A stretch of DNA of 64,000 nucleotides from Streptomyces odontomachi (GCF_024435355.1 NZ_JAMJWG010000009.1:1-64000), one strand, 5' to 3'; shown: positions 8,519 to 16,270, counted from the first letter of the stretch. Program-made: numbers and translations. The notes: generated by a model not told the origin, from the sequence alone.

Positions 8519-9934
8519 TCAGCCGCGCGCGACGCCCACGGGTGCGTCCGGTGCGCCCGGTGCGTCCGGTGTGTCTTCGGAGTACGGCGCGGCGCTGTCG
8601 TGCGGCCAGTGCGCGTACTCCCGTCCGCCGAGCCGGCCGGGCGCGGTCTCCGGCATGAAGCACAGCGCCACGATGCTGACCGCGATGAGCGCCGCCACGT
8701 ACAGCGCGACCCAGCCGTACGAGCCGTCGCCGGCCAGCAGCAGCGCGGCGGCGACCACGGTGAAGGGGCCGCTGGCGATCATCGAGCCGAACTGCCAGAC
8801 GATCGAGATGCCGCTGTACCGGGCGGTGGAGGGGAACAGCTCGGGGAAGTACGAGGCCTGCGGGGCGTAGCTGCCGGCGTGGCCCAGGGCCAGGCCCGCG
8901 ATCAGCAGCAGCACGATCACGGCCATGTTGCCGGTCTGGATCGCCCTGAACGCGGGGACGACCAGGATGAGGTTGAGGACGGCCGCCGCCAGGTAGACCG
9001 GGCGCCGGCCGACCCGGTCGGTGAGCCGGCCCAGCAGCGGGATGGCGACGAGCTCGGCGCCGACCGCGATGAGGACCGCGTTGAGCACCATCCCGGTGTC
9101 GACGCCCTGGTCCTTGGCGTAGGTGACGAGGAAAACGGTGTAGAAGGGGAAGACCGCTGCCTCGACGAACTTGGTGAACAGGCCGCCGACGATCTCGCGG
9201 CGGTTGTCGCGCATCAGCAGCTTCAGCGGGGAGGTCCGGGCCGCCTGCGTCTTCCTCGCGGCCTGGAACGTCGCGGACTCGCTGACCCGCAGCCGGATGA
9301 CCAGACCGAAGATCACCACGAGCGCGCTGAGCAGGAACGGGATGCGCCAGCCCCAGGCGAGGAAGGCATCGTCGGACAGCTGGGAGGTGAGCAGCGCGAA
9401 CAGACCCGTGGGGATGAGGTAGGCGGCGGGGGAGCCGAGCTGGACGAAGCTGGCGTAGAAGCCCCTTCTGCCCGGTGGCGCGGCCTCGGCGGTCAGCAGC
9501 GCGGCACCGCCCTGCTCACCGCCGACGCCGAAGCCCTGGACCAGGCGGACCAGCACCAGGATGACCGCGGCCCAGATGCCGATCTCGTCGTAGGTGGGCA
9601 GCAGGCCGACGGCGAACGTGCCGAGGCCGGTCAGCAGCAGCGTGAAGACCAGGGCTCTTTTACGGCCGATCCGGTCGCCGACGACACCCCAGACCAGGCC
9701 GCCCAGCGGCCGGGCGAAGAAGCCGACGGCGTAGGTCGAGAAGGCGGCGAGGGTGCCCACCGCCGGGTCCACCTCGGGAAAGAAGACCTTGTTGAAGGCG
9801 AGAGCGGACGCCGTGCCGTAGATGAAGAAGTCGTAGTACTCGGCAACGGTGCCGATGACGGACGCCCCGACGATGCGCCGGAGCTCCTTGCGTGGTGTCG
9901 CCACCACCGGTGAGACGCGGTCGAGTCCGCTCAT
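8519..9934 (-). CDS. MFS transporter, metabolite:H+ symporter (MHS) type, probable hexuronate importer
   Basis: A 471-residue, twelve-helix major facilitator protein of the metabolite:proton symporter branch (ProP/ShiA/KgtP-like). Hallmarks are IGTVAEYYDFFIYGTASAL in helix 1, the loop 2-3 motif GVVGDRIGRKRAL, and GFGVGGEQGGAALLTAE in helix 4. It begins with a strong AAGGAGG ribosome site. As first gene of the operon with ManD and the fructuronate reductase-like enzyme, it probably imports glucuronate, galacturonate or mannonate; the substrate is inferred from context only. Confidence 0.85.
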   Translation of the reverse strand: MSGLDRVSPVVATPRKELRRIVGASVIGTVAEYYDFFIYGTASALAFNKVFFPEVDPAVGTLAAFSTYAVGFFARPLGGLVWGVVGDRIGRKRALVFTLLLTGLGTFAVGLLPTYDEIGIWAAVILVLVRLVQGFGVGGEQGGAALLTAEAAPPGRRGFYASFVQLGSPAAYLIPTGLFALLTSQLSDDAFLAWGWRIPFLLSALVVIFGLVIRLRVSESATFQAARKTQAARTSPLKLLMRDNRREIVGGLFTKFVEAAVFPFYTVFLVTYAKDQGVDTGMVLNAVLIAVGAELVAIPLLGRLTDRVGRRPVYLAAAVLNLILVVPAFRAIQTGNMAVIVLLLIAGLALGHAGSYAPQASYFPELFPSTARYSGISIVWQFGSMIASGPFTVVAAALLLAGDGSYGWVALYVAALIAVSIVALCFMPETAPGRLGGREYAHWPHDSAAPYSEDTPDAPGAPDAPVGVARG

Positions 9935-9969
9935 GGGGCTGCCTCCTTGCAGTCAACACTAAGCGCATC

Positions 9970-10028
9970 CTGATGCACGTGGTCGGCTACCATACAAGTG
10001 CATTACAGCTACCATACAAGTGCATCAG
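9970..10028. promoter_or_regulatory. Operator region between the hexuronate operon and its GntR regulator
   Basis: Two exact 18-bp direct repeats, gctaccatacaagtgcat, occupy 9986-10003 and 10008-10025. They are offset by 22 bp, about two helical turns. They are enclosed by a perfect 9-bp inverted repeat, ctgatgcac at 9970-9978 and gtgcatcag at 10020-10028. The region is AT-richer than its surroundings and lies between the divergent transporter gene (start 9934) and GntR gene (start 10058). This is what an autoregulated GntR/FCD operator should look like. Confidence 0.7.
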
Positions 10029-10057
10029 TCGGGTGGCGGCAAGCGAAGGAGACCGGG

Positions 10058-10822
10058 ATGACATCCACCGAGGGCCTGGGGCTGCATGCCGCACGCGCCC
10101 GGGGCCGCAACACCCGGCAACTGGTGCACGAACTGCTGCGCTCGCGGATCATCAGCCTGGACCTCGCCCCGGGCGCCGCCCTGTCGGAGAACGACCTCGC
10201 GGCCGAGCTGGGCGTCAGCAGGACCCCGGTACGGGAGAGCCTGATCCTGCTCGGCGAGGAAGGGCTCGTCGACGTCTACCCGCAGATGGGGACCTTCGTC
10301 TCGCGCATCCGGGTCAAGGACATCGCCGCCGCGCAGTTCCTGCGCGAGGCCCTGGAGTGCGCGGCCCTGCGGGACAGCGTGACGAGCGCGACCGCCGACG
10401 ACGTGAGCGAGCTGCGGGACCTGCTGGCGGCCCAGACGGCGGCCGGGCAGCGCGACGACGCCGAGGGCTTCTTCCGGCTCGACGAGGAGTTCCACGCCCG
10501 GCTCATGGCCGCCGGCGGGCATGCCCAGGCGTGGCCGGTGGTGAGCCAGGCCAAGGCGCAGCTCGACCGGGCGCGCCGGCTCTCCCTGCCGCTCACCCAG
10601 CAGCTGTCCCTGCTGACCGGCCAGCACACCGCCGTCGTCGACCTGCTGGAGCAGCGTGATCTGGACCGGGCCGACGAGGCGCTCCGCGCGCACCTGCGGC
10701 TGGTCTTCAAGGACGTCGAGACCATCAGGACGCAGCATCCGGAGCTGTTCAGCGACACGGACGCCCCCGTCCGCCCGCGCCGCGAGCCCCGGCGCCCCAC
10801 CGGCGCCCCCGGCCTCGGCTGA
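10058..10822 (+). CDS. GntR-family regulator, FCD (FadR) subfamily, of hexuronate genes
   Basis: A 254-residue regulator. Residues about 20-85 form the winged helix with LAAELGVSRTPVRESLILLGEEGLV; the rest is an all-helical FCD ligand domain with EEFHARLMAAGG, a typical metal/ligand-binding helix. The start at 10058 follows GAAGGAG. It is divergent from the transporter/ManD/dehydrogenase operon across the repeat-bearing operator, so it most likely represses that operon until a hexuronate or mannonate-type ligand binds, as UxuR and ExuR do in other bacteria. Confidence 0.88.
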   Translation: MTSTEGLGLHAARARGRNTRQLVHELLRSRIISLDLAPGAALSENDLAAELGVSRTPVRESLILLGEEGLVDVYPQMGTFVSRIRVKDIAAAQFLREALECAALRDSVTSATADDVSELRDLLAAQTAAGQRDDAEGFFRLDEEFHARLMAAGGHAQAWPVVSQAKAQLDRARRLSLPLTQQLSLLTGQHTAVVDLLEQRDLDRADEALRAHLRLVFKDVETIRTQHPELFSDTDAPVRPRREPRRPTGAPGLG

Positions 10823-10900
10823 TCCCGACCGCCGTGCGCGCCTCTCGCGGCGCGCGTCACCGCGTGCGCCGCACGACGACCGAGGCTCACACCTTCCCGG

Positions 10901-11479
10901 TCAGGTCTCCGCGGGTGCTGCGATGTCGAACTCCGCCAGCCAGCCGAGCAGTTCCCGGCGGTGCGTGACGACGAGGCGGCCACCGGTGAAGCGCGGGTCG
11001 TGCGTGACCTCGGCGACGCAGTACTCGGGCGGCCGGAAGGCGCGGGCCGCCATGTCGTCGTCGAACTCGGCCTCCGCCAGCACCAGCCCGTGCAGGGGTG
11101 GCTCGAAGACGTCGATCCCCAGCGGCGGCACGCTCACCCGGGTCTTGGCCAGTACCTCGGCGGGCAGCGCGGCGAGCAGGTCGTACTCGGCCGGAGAGAG
11201 GTACGTGGTGGTGATCAGGCCTTGGACGTGCGCACGGTCGGTGCGCTGGCCGTGCGCCGGGATCTTCTGCGTGAGCTTCAGCCGGAGCGTGCCGGCGTCG
11301 TGCGCCGCGTCCGCCGGGCTCTGCGCCCCGTCCAGGAACTCCTCGCGCCGCAACCGCAGCCGGGTGCCCCGCAGATAGCGGTCGGTGATCCGCCGCCGCA
11401 CCACGACCCCCGCCGGCGGCGGCCCGGTCAGCAGGAACCTTCGCTCCCGCTCGACCCGGGCGTATTTCCCCTCGTTCAC
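10901..11479 (-). CDS. CYTH domain-containing protein
   Basis: A 192-residue triphosphate-tunnel protein of the CYTH superfamily (class IV adenylate cyclase, thiamine triphosphatase, inorganic triphosphatase). The N-terminal signature is ARVERERRFLL, a variant of the ExExK motif that binds metal and triphosphate. Further tunnel strands carry Arg/Lys and Glu pairs (RLRLRREEF, LRLKLTQK, LAEAEFDDD). The GTG start at 11479 follows GAGAGGGAG. The real substrate is unknown; many members act as short-chain polyphosphatases. It lies downstream of the ribbon-helix-helix gene on the same strand. Confidence 0.85.
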   Translation of the reverse strand: MNEGKYARVERERRFLLTGPPPAGVVVRRRITDRYLRGTRLRLRREEFLDGAQSPADAAHDAGTLRLKLTQKIPAHGQRTDRAHVQGLITTTYLSPAEYDLLAALPAEVLAKTRVSVPPLGIDVFEPPLHGLVLAEAEFDDDMAARAFRPPEYCVAEVTHDPRFTGGRLVVTHRRELLGWLAEFDIAAPAET

Positions 11480-11519
11480 GGCAGTGCTCCCTCTCGTCCA
11501 CGTGCGCGCTCGTGCGGTT

Positions 11520-11801
11520 CTACTGATTGCCCACGCGTGCACGTGCCGTCTCTCCGATCGTCCACACCTTGCTTTCGGGTAGGGTGCCCGGTCCTTCAAG
11601 GCTAGGGCGAATGCCCGCTCCCGCGTGGCGGGGGGAAGTCGAATCGCCGTCACAGCGATTCGGTGTTGCGGAAGGTGTGGCGCTGAGGTCGCTCTCAAGC
11701 AGGCGCAGTATCTCGGAGTTGAGGGACCGCCGGGCGGTGGTCGCCTGGTCTGTCAGCCGTTGGTGAAGGTCGTCGGGGAGGCGAAGCGTGAACTTGATCA
11801 T
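11520..11801 (-). CDS. Ribbon-helix-helix (Arc/HicB-type) DNA-binding protein
   Basis: A 93-residue protein whose first 40 residues form a ribbon-helix-helix: a DNA-contacting strand IKFTLRLPDD, then helices LHQRLTDQATTARRSLNSEILRLLESDL. The remainder is low-complexity and probably unstructured. Its start is only about 25 bp from the left end of the TnpB element and is divergent from it. It could be an antitoxin-type repressor, a cargo or control gene of the insertion, or an unrelated resident. No toxin partner is obvious next to it. Confidence 0.7.
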   Translation of the reverse strand: MIKFTLRLPDDLHQRLTDQATTARRSLNSEILRLLESDLSATPSATPNRCDGDSTSPRHAGAGIRPSLEGPGTLPESKVWTIGETARARVGNQ

Positions 11802-11871
11802 GCCGTAATGCCGCTATGATGATGGCATGTCATGGTTTCGGTAGTGCCCGACGAGTGGGCAGGCGGGCGTC

Positions 11872-13116
11872 ATGCTCGACCACTGCGCGCACGCGAGGTA
11901 TGTGTGGAACCTGGCCGTCGAGCAGCATGCGCACTGGTACAAGGGCCGCAAGGCCGCGCCCGGGTTCGCCGAGCAGTGCCGCCAGCTCACCGAGGCCCGG
12001 CGTGCCAACGCATGGCTGGCCGCCGGGAACGCTGATGTGCAGCAGCAGGCCCTGAGGGACTTCTCCAGGGCCAAGAATGCCAAGTTCACCTCCGGCTTCG
12101 GCGAACCGACCTGGCGCAGGAAGTACGTGCACGAAGGCTTCCGTGTCATCGGCACCGATCGGGTGCCGGAGTTCGAGGCGGACGGGTCGCCGAAACGGAA
12201 CACCCATAGCGGCAAACAGGTCATGGCCCGCTTGGTTGTGGTGCACAAGCTCAACCGCCGATGGGCTCAGGTGAAGGTGCCCGGCTGCGGTTGGGTGAAG
12301 TTCCGTCTGACCCGGCGTGAGTTACCGAAGGCAAAGACGTTTCGCGTCACCTACCGTAACGGCCGGTGGCACATCGCCTTCGCCATCATCCCCGGGTCGA
12401 TCGACGCGCCTGGCACGGGCGAGGTCATCGGCATCGACCGGGGTGTGAAGATCACTGCCGCCCTCTCGGACGGGCGGAAGCTGAACTGCCCGCAGCTGAC
12501 CGTGAAGGAACGGGCGCAGATCCGCAAGCATCAGCGCCGGGCCGCCCGCGCACCGAAGGCCAGTGCGGCCAAGACCGCCGCGTACGCCAGGGTCGCCAGA
12601 CTCAAGGCACGCGAAACTGACCGGCGTAAGGACTGGTGCGAGAAGACCAGCACGATGCTCGCCCGCACCTATGACCTGGTGCGGTTCGAGAAGCTGAACA
12701 TCAAGAACATGACCGCCTCCGCCAAGGGGACCGTCGAGCAGCCCGGCAGGAACGTACGTCAAAAGGCCGGTCTGAACCGGGCGATCCTTGCCCAGGGCTG
12801 GGGCCTGCTCCGGCGGCGTACGGAGCACAAGGCCCCCGGCCGGGTCGAGGACATCCCCGCCCCGTACACCAGTCTGCGTTGCTCCGCCTGTGGATGGATC
12901 GAGAAGAACTCGCGCAAGAGCCAAGCCGAGTTCGTCTGCGTGTCCTGCGGCTTCACCTGCAACGCTGATGAGAACGCAGCACACAACGTCGCGGCAGGAC
13001 AGGGCGGGATCCCCCGCCCCCGGCGCTCAGCCGGTGCCGGAGGGGTGACAGCGGCCACCAGCCGTTCGAGCGCCCGTGAACCTCAACCCGTCCGGGTTGG
13101 AATCCTCCTCGTTTAA
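11872..13116 (+). CDS. tnpB: TnpB RNA-guided nuclease of an IS605-type element, 5' end interrupted by TAG
   Basis: From the ATG at 11872 this encodes 414 residues of a TnpB (Cas12 ancestor). The RuvC residues are all present: Asp189 in GIDRGVK, Glu273 in FEKLNIKNM and Asp366 in CNADENAAHNV. Four Cys (337, 340, 356, 359) form the zinc ribbon. Upstream in the same frame, ATG at 11827 begins M-S-W-F-R, then TAG at 11842-11844, then C-P-T-S-G-Q-A-G-V, which matches the normal TnpB N-terminus (PTPGQ). A nonsense mutation has therefore removed about 15 residues, unless translation restarts at 11872. Codon 151 is a rare TTA leucine, a bldA-dependent codon in Streptomyces. Confidence 0.8.
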   Translation: MLDHCAHARYVWNLAVEQHAHWYKGRKAAPGFAEQCRQLTEARRANAWLAAGNADVQQQALRDFSRAKNAKFTSGFGEPTWRRKYVHEGFRVIGTDRVPEFEADGSPKRNTHSGKQVMARLVVVHKLNRRWAQVKVPGCGWVKFRLTRRELPKAKTFRVTYRNGRWHIAFAIIPGSIDAPGTGEVIGIDRGVKITAALSDGRKLNCPQLTVKERAQIRKHQRRAARAPKASAAKTAAYARVARLKARETDRRKDWCEKTSTMLARTYDLVRFEKLNIKNMTASAKGTVEQPGRNVRQKAGLNRAILAQGWGLLRRRTEHKAPGRVEDIPAPYTSLRCSACGWIEKNSRKSQAEFVCVSCGFTCNADENAAHNVAAGQGGIPRPRRSAGAGGVTAATSRSSAREPQPVRVGILLV

Positions 13117-13134
13117 AGAGGGGGAGGATGTCAA
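13076..13134 (+). other. TnpB element right end, candidate guide-RNA (omega/reRNA) scaffold
   Basis: The last part of tnpB and the right end hold two inverted repeats: CAACCCGTCCGGGTTG at about 13084-13099 and the ATCCTCC/GGAGGAT hairpin ending near 13129. In characterised TnpB elements this region is transcribed as the guide RNA, whose guide is the flanking DNA just past the end. A guide here would begin near 13135 (aagatcgcgatccccgtg). Position and structure are seen; RNA production is inferred. Confidence 0.4.
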
Positions 13135-13344
13135 AAGATCGCGATCCCCGTGAAGGTGTACGAACTGCGCACCGGCAAGCTGGTGGCCCACCGCAAGGTG
13201 CAGATCAGCGGCTCCAGCTGCCCCAGCAAGCTGCACTACACCACCCCCTACGGCCTCACCGACATCGGTCCGCCCTCGGACGTTCAGGTCAAGGCGTCCG
13301 ACGGCGACGTGCGTGCCGCCTTCAGGTCGCTGATCCAGCGGTGA
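13135..13344 (+). pseudogene. 3' fragment of an unidentified gene cut by the TnpB element
   Basis: Directly after the element's right end an open frame encodes about 69 residues ending at 13344 (K-I-A-I-P-V-K-V-Y-E-L-R-T-G-K-L, later GSSCPSKLHYTT and AAFRSLIQR). The frame is open at the junction. The only internal start (GTG at 13150) has no ribosome site, and no matching 5' part is visible left of the element. It looks like the C-terminal end of a Streptomyces secreted or lipoprotein-type hypothetical protein. Family unknown. Confidence 0.5.
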
Positions 13345-13391
13345 CCGGTGGTGACCCGTGGTGAGGCCCCGGAAGGCAGGGCCCCCATGGA

Positions 13392-13405
13392 TGAAATCCT
13401 TTTCA
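13392..13405. promoter_or_regulatory. LacI-type operator upstream of the lacI-family gene
   Basis: The sequence TGAAATCCTTTTCA differs by one base from TGAAATCCATTTCA at 20099-20112 in the divergent GH172/kinase promoter. It lies about 50 bp before the regulator's start. The match ties the regulator to the sugar locus and suggests autoregulation. Confidence 0.65.
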
Positions 13406-13453
13406 CGCCCAGGTAAGCTGGAGAAATCTGCGCGCGAAAGGATTCGGACACAG

Positions 13454-14482
13454 GTGGTGACGATCCATGACGTGGCGCGTGCCGCCGGAGTTTCGCCGGC
13501 GACCGTGTCCCGCGTCTTCAACGGCGGCAATGTCACGCCCGCGCGCGCCCTCTCCGTGCAGCAGGCCGCTGCTGCGCTGGGCTTCGCTCCCAACCGGGTG
13601 GCGCGGTCCCTGCGCAAGCAGCAGTCGAGCGTGATCGGCCTGGTCATCCCGGACATCGGGAACCCGTTCTTCACCTCGCTCGCCCGAGGCGTCGAGGACG
13701 CGGCACAGCGCACCAGCCTCTCGGTCGTGCTGTGCAACTCCGACGAGGACACCGAGAAGGAGCGCCGCTACCTCCAGGTGGCGCTCGGCGAGCAGATGGC
13801 GGGCGTGATCGTCGCCGCGGCCGACCGGGACCGCACGGACCTGGGGCCGCTGATCGAGCGCGGCATCCCCGTCGTCGCCGTCGACCGCCGCCCCCACGAG
13901 GCCGACGTGGACGCCGTCATGGTGGACAACCGCCACGGCGGCGAGGTCGCCACCCGGCACCTGCTCAAGGCGGGCTACTCCAGGGTCGCCTGCATCACCG
14001 GCCCGGAGGGCGCCTCGACCTCGGAGGACCGGCTCGCCGGCTACCGATCCGCGCTCGGTTCGGCCGCGGGCCTGGAGGGGCAGGCCCTGTCCCCGGAGAC
14101 CGCCCGTGCCTACGTGCGGCACGCCGACTTCCGTGTGGAGGGCGGGCGGCTGGCGATGCGCGAGCTGCTGGCGCTGCCGGAGCCGCCCGACGCGGTGTTC
14201 GTCGCGAACAACCTGATGACCATCGGTGTCCTGGAGGCGCTGCGCGAGGCCGGGCAGGAGCCGCCGGGCTTCGGCGTGCTCTCCTTCGGCGACATCCCGT
14301 GGGCGTCCCTCGTACGCCCCTCGCTGACCACGGTCGAACTGCCCTCTTACGAACTCGGGCGCACCGCCGCCGATCTGCTGCTCCAGCGCATGTCGGGCAG
14401 TTCGGCCGCGCTCCAGACGGTGGTGTTGCGCACCACCCTGCACGCCCGCGAGAGCACGGCGGGCCCGGAGCCCGGGGCCTGA
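13454..14482 (+). CDS. LacI-family transcriptional regulator of the putative D-arabinan locus
   Basis: A 342-residue LacI/GalR repressor. The N-terminal helix-turn-helix is VTIHDVARAAGVSPATVSRV, followed by the hinge helix (NRVARSLRKQQS) and a periplasmic-binding-protein-like sugar domain beginning IGLVIPDIGNPFFTSLARG. The start is one of two adjacent GTG codons (13454 or 13457), 12 nt after AAAGGA; an ATG at 13391 would lie inside the operator. An operator copy sits upstream of the gene and near-identical copies sit at 20099 and 20236, so it probably represses both arms of the divergent sugar locus until D-arabinose, D-ribulose or an oligosaccharide binds. A GC hairpin overlaps the stop codon. 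Confidence 0.9.
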   Translation: MVTIHDVARAAGVSPATVSRVFNGGNVTPARALSVQQAAAALGFAPNRVARSLRKQQSSVIGLVIPDIGNPFFTSLARGVEDAAQRTSLSVVLCNSDEDTEKERRYLQVALGEQMAGVIVAAADRDRTDLGPLIERGIPVVAVDRRPHEADVDAVMVDNRHGGEVATRHLLKAGYSRVACITGPEGASTSEDRLAGYRSALGSAAGLEGQALSPETARAYVRHADFRVEGGRLAMRELLALPEPPDAVFVANNLMTIGVLEALREAGQEPPGFGVLSFGDIPWASLVRPSLTTVELPSYELGRTAADLLLQRMSGSSAALQTVVLRTTLHARESTAGPEPGA

Positions 14483-14502
14483 ACCCCGGGGTCGGGCCCG
14501 CC
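14458..14502 (+). terminator. Hairpin terminator at the end of the lacI-family gene
   Basis: Arms ggcgggcccg (14458-14467) and cgggcccgcc (14493-14502) pair perfectly, with a second inner stem cccgggg/ccccggg. The stop codon lies in the loop. There is no T-run, as is common in Streptomyces. Confidence 0.55.
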
Positions 14503-14530
14503 GCCACGCTCCCGGCGAGCGGGTCGCCCT

Positions 14531-15226
14531 CTAGTCGCCGCGTTTCAGCAGGAGGCGGGCAGCCGGGCGGCACGGCCGGCCGATGTCGGTGCACCGCTTC
14601 TCGAAGTCCGGCGGAAGCCAGCCGCGTCCCAGCAGCCGAGGGTGGGCGGGGAACGCGGTGATGGCGGCCAGGACGAACAGCAGGGACGCCCAGGGGGTGT
14701 GGAGCTGGACGGTCGTCTGCTCTCCGGTGTTGATGTCCCGGAAGCTGGTCTGGAAGACGTCGGGTGCGACGAGGTCGATCGTGTCCAGGCCGGTCCAGGC
14801 CAGGTCGAGCCAGTACTGCGGGTGCCCGAAGTAGGCCTTCCGCGCGGTGACGGTGACCTCGCCGGGGCCGTCCACCATCCAGCGCGGTTGCGCGTCGTTC
14901 GCGGCGGCACGGCGACGGGCGGAGTTGCCTAGGGCCGAGCCGGCGATGCTGCCGATCACCAGGGCGGGGCTGCCGAAGGCCACGACGCTGTGGTGCATGT
15001 AGCTGCCGTCGCCGAGCGCCCGCCAGGTCAGACGCTGCGCGGGACCGACGGCGAGCGCGCGGTCGCCGGGCTCGAGCCGGGCGGCGGTGGCGATCAGCGG
15101 GCGCTGTTCCAGCCGCCCTTCGGCCAGGTCGGCGAGGATGTCGCACGAGTACCACAGATACTCGTCGAGCTGGGACCACGCCGGCTGTTGCGCCATGCCG
15201 GAGGGAGGCGCATAGGGGTTGTCCAC
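14531..15226 (-). CDS. Uncharacterised protein with a hydrophobic C-terminal segment
   Basis: A 231-residue protein of unknown family, starting at a GTG after GGAGA. The middle part looks like a small beta-rich cytosolic domain (GEVTVTARKAYFGHPQYWLDLAWTGLD) with one Gly/Ala-rich hydrophobic stretch (VVAFGSPALVIGSIAGSALG) and a second, more hydrophobic one near the C-terminus (PWASLLFVLAAITAFPAHP). It lies between the LacI regulator and the ABC importer but in the importer's orientation, downstream of the importer's terminator-like hairpin. I see no evidence of a role in sugar use. Confidence 0.7.
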   Translation of the reverse strand: MDNPYAPPSGMAQQPAWSQLDEYLWYSCDILADLAEGRLEQRPLIATAARLEPGDRALAVGPAQRLTWRALGDGSYMHHSVVAFGSPALVIGSIAGSALGNSARRRAAANDAQPRWMVDGPGEVTVTARKAYFGHPQYWLDLAWTGLDTIDLVAPDVFQTSFRDINTGEQTTVQLHTPWASLLFVLAAITAFPAHPRLLGRGWLPPDFEKRCTDIGRPCRPAARLLLKRGD

Positions 15227-15331
15227 TGTCTCTCCGATCCCCCGTCTGACGTGCCATCAACCTAAGGATTCCCACAGCCACTTTACTGAGGTGTCCGGGC
15301 ACTCACGAGGGTGTCGGTCCGGCAGCATGCC

Positions 15332-15361
15332 GCCCCTTCCCGCGCGCACGTGGGAAGGGGC
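15332..15361 (-). terminator. Hairpin downstream of the sugar ABC operon
   Basis: A perfect 10-bp stem, gccccttccc (15332-15341) and gggaaggggc (15352-15361), begins 10 bp past the last permease stop codon. It is a likely end point for the minus-strand operon. Confidence 0.6.
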
Positions 15362-15370
15362 AGGTAGCCG

Positions 15371-16270
15371 TTACTTCAACCCGCTCGTCTTGATCGACTC
15401 CACGATCTGCCGCTGGAAGACGAAGAACAGCGCCAGCATCGGCAGCGCGGCCACCGTCGCCGCGGCCAGGATGTAGTTCCAGTTCGAGGTGTACTGCGTC
15501 ATGAACGAGGTGATGCCGAGCTGGACCACCGTCAGGCTCTCGTCGTTGGTGGAGACCAGCGGCCAGACGAAGGCGTTCCAGTTGGCGAGGAAGAAGAAGA
15601 CCGCGAGCGCGGAGAGGATCGGGCGGGACATCGGCAGGACGATGTTCCAGTAGACCCGCCAGTGCCCGCAGCCGTCGACGATCGCCGCCTCCTCCAGTTC
15701 CCTGGGCAGGCCCAGGTAGAACTGGCGCAGCAGGAAGATGCCGAACGCGTTGAAGATCGCCGGGATGATCAGTCCTGCGTAGCTGTTCAGCAGGTGCAGC
15801 TCACGGGCCACGATGAACAGCGGGATCAGCACCACCGGCGCGGTGACCAGCAGCGTCGAGAAGATCGCCATGAAGATCGGTTCACGGCCCGGGAACCGCA
15901 GTCGCGCCAGCGCGTACGCGGCCATCGAGTGGAAGAACAGTGCCGCGATCGTGATCACCGCGGCGGTGAAGAAGCTGTTCCACAGGTAGCGCGCGAACGG
16001 CACCTCGGTGAAGACGTAGACGAAGTTCTGGAACGTGAACTCCTTGGGGATGAGGCTGCCGTCCGTGACCGTGGAGCGGGTCTTGAAGGCGGCCGAGACC
16101 ATCCACAGCACCGGCAGGACGCTCACCACGGACACCGCGACGGCCAGCAGGGTCAGCCCGATCCGCCCGGAGCGGCCGATCCGACCCTGACCGTCCCGGA
16201 CACCGGCGCCGCCGGCACGCCCAGGGCGCCACGCACGACGCGCGCCGCCCGTCGACACGTCACTCGTCAT
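15371..16270 (-). CDS. Carbohydrate ABC transporter permease, MalG type
   Basis: A 299-residue inner-membrane permease of the CUT1 sugar importer family with six predicted helices. The cytoplasmic EAA loop reads EEAAIVDGCGHWRVYWNIVLP, where the ATPase docks. It overlaps the preceding permease gene by 11 bp. No ATPase gene lies in the operon, as is usual for Streptomyces CUT1 importers that share the MsiK ATPase. From its neighbours it probably imports D-arabinose-containing oligosaccharides; the substrate is inferred. Confidence 0.9.
   Translation of the reverse strand: MTSDVSTGGARRAWRPGRAGGAGVRDGQGRIGRSGRIGLTLLAVAVSVVSVLPVLWMVSAAFKTRSTVTDGSLIPKEFTFQNFVYVFTEVPFARYLWNSFFTAAVITIAALFFHSMAAYALARLRFPGREPIFMAIFSTLLVTAPVVLIPLFIVARELHLLNSYAGLIIPAIFNAFGIFLLRQFYLGLPRELEEAAIVDGCGHWRVYWNIVLPMSRPILSALAVFFFLANWNAFVWPLVSTNDESLTVVQLGITSFMTQYTSNWNYILAAATVAALPMLALFFVFQRQIVESIKTSGLK

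Larger units (their letters stand above)
11803..13134 (+). mobile_element. IS200/IS605-group insertion sequence carrying only tnpB
   Basis: The element consists of a tnpB gene and a conserved right end. The right end (about 13110-13134) reads GGAATCCTCCTCGTTTAAAG followed by AGGGGGAGGATGTCAA, a hairpin layout seen at the ends of many Streptomyces TnpB elements. The left end lies between 11802 and 11827 and cannot be fixed exactly. No tnpA (Y1 or serine transposase) is present, so it would need a transposase in trans. The right junction runs directly into a truncated gene. Confidence 0.65.

Noticed and set aside
11640..11666. gaatcgc/gcgattc inverted repeat as an operator
   Set aside because: It lies inside the coding sequence of the ribbon-helix-helix gene far from a promoter, and a 7-bp dyad alone is weak evidence.
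472..11844. Amber (TAG) recoding in this organism, suggested by two in-frame TAG interruptions (472-474 and 11842-11844)
   Set aside because: TAG is used as a normal stop elsewhere in the window (leuA leader, LysR at 59809, RHH at 11520). Nonsense mutation or gene splitting explains both cases.
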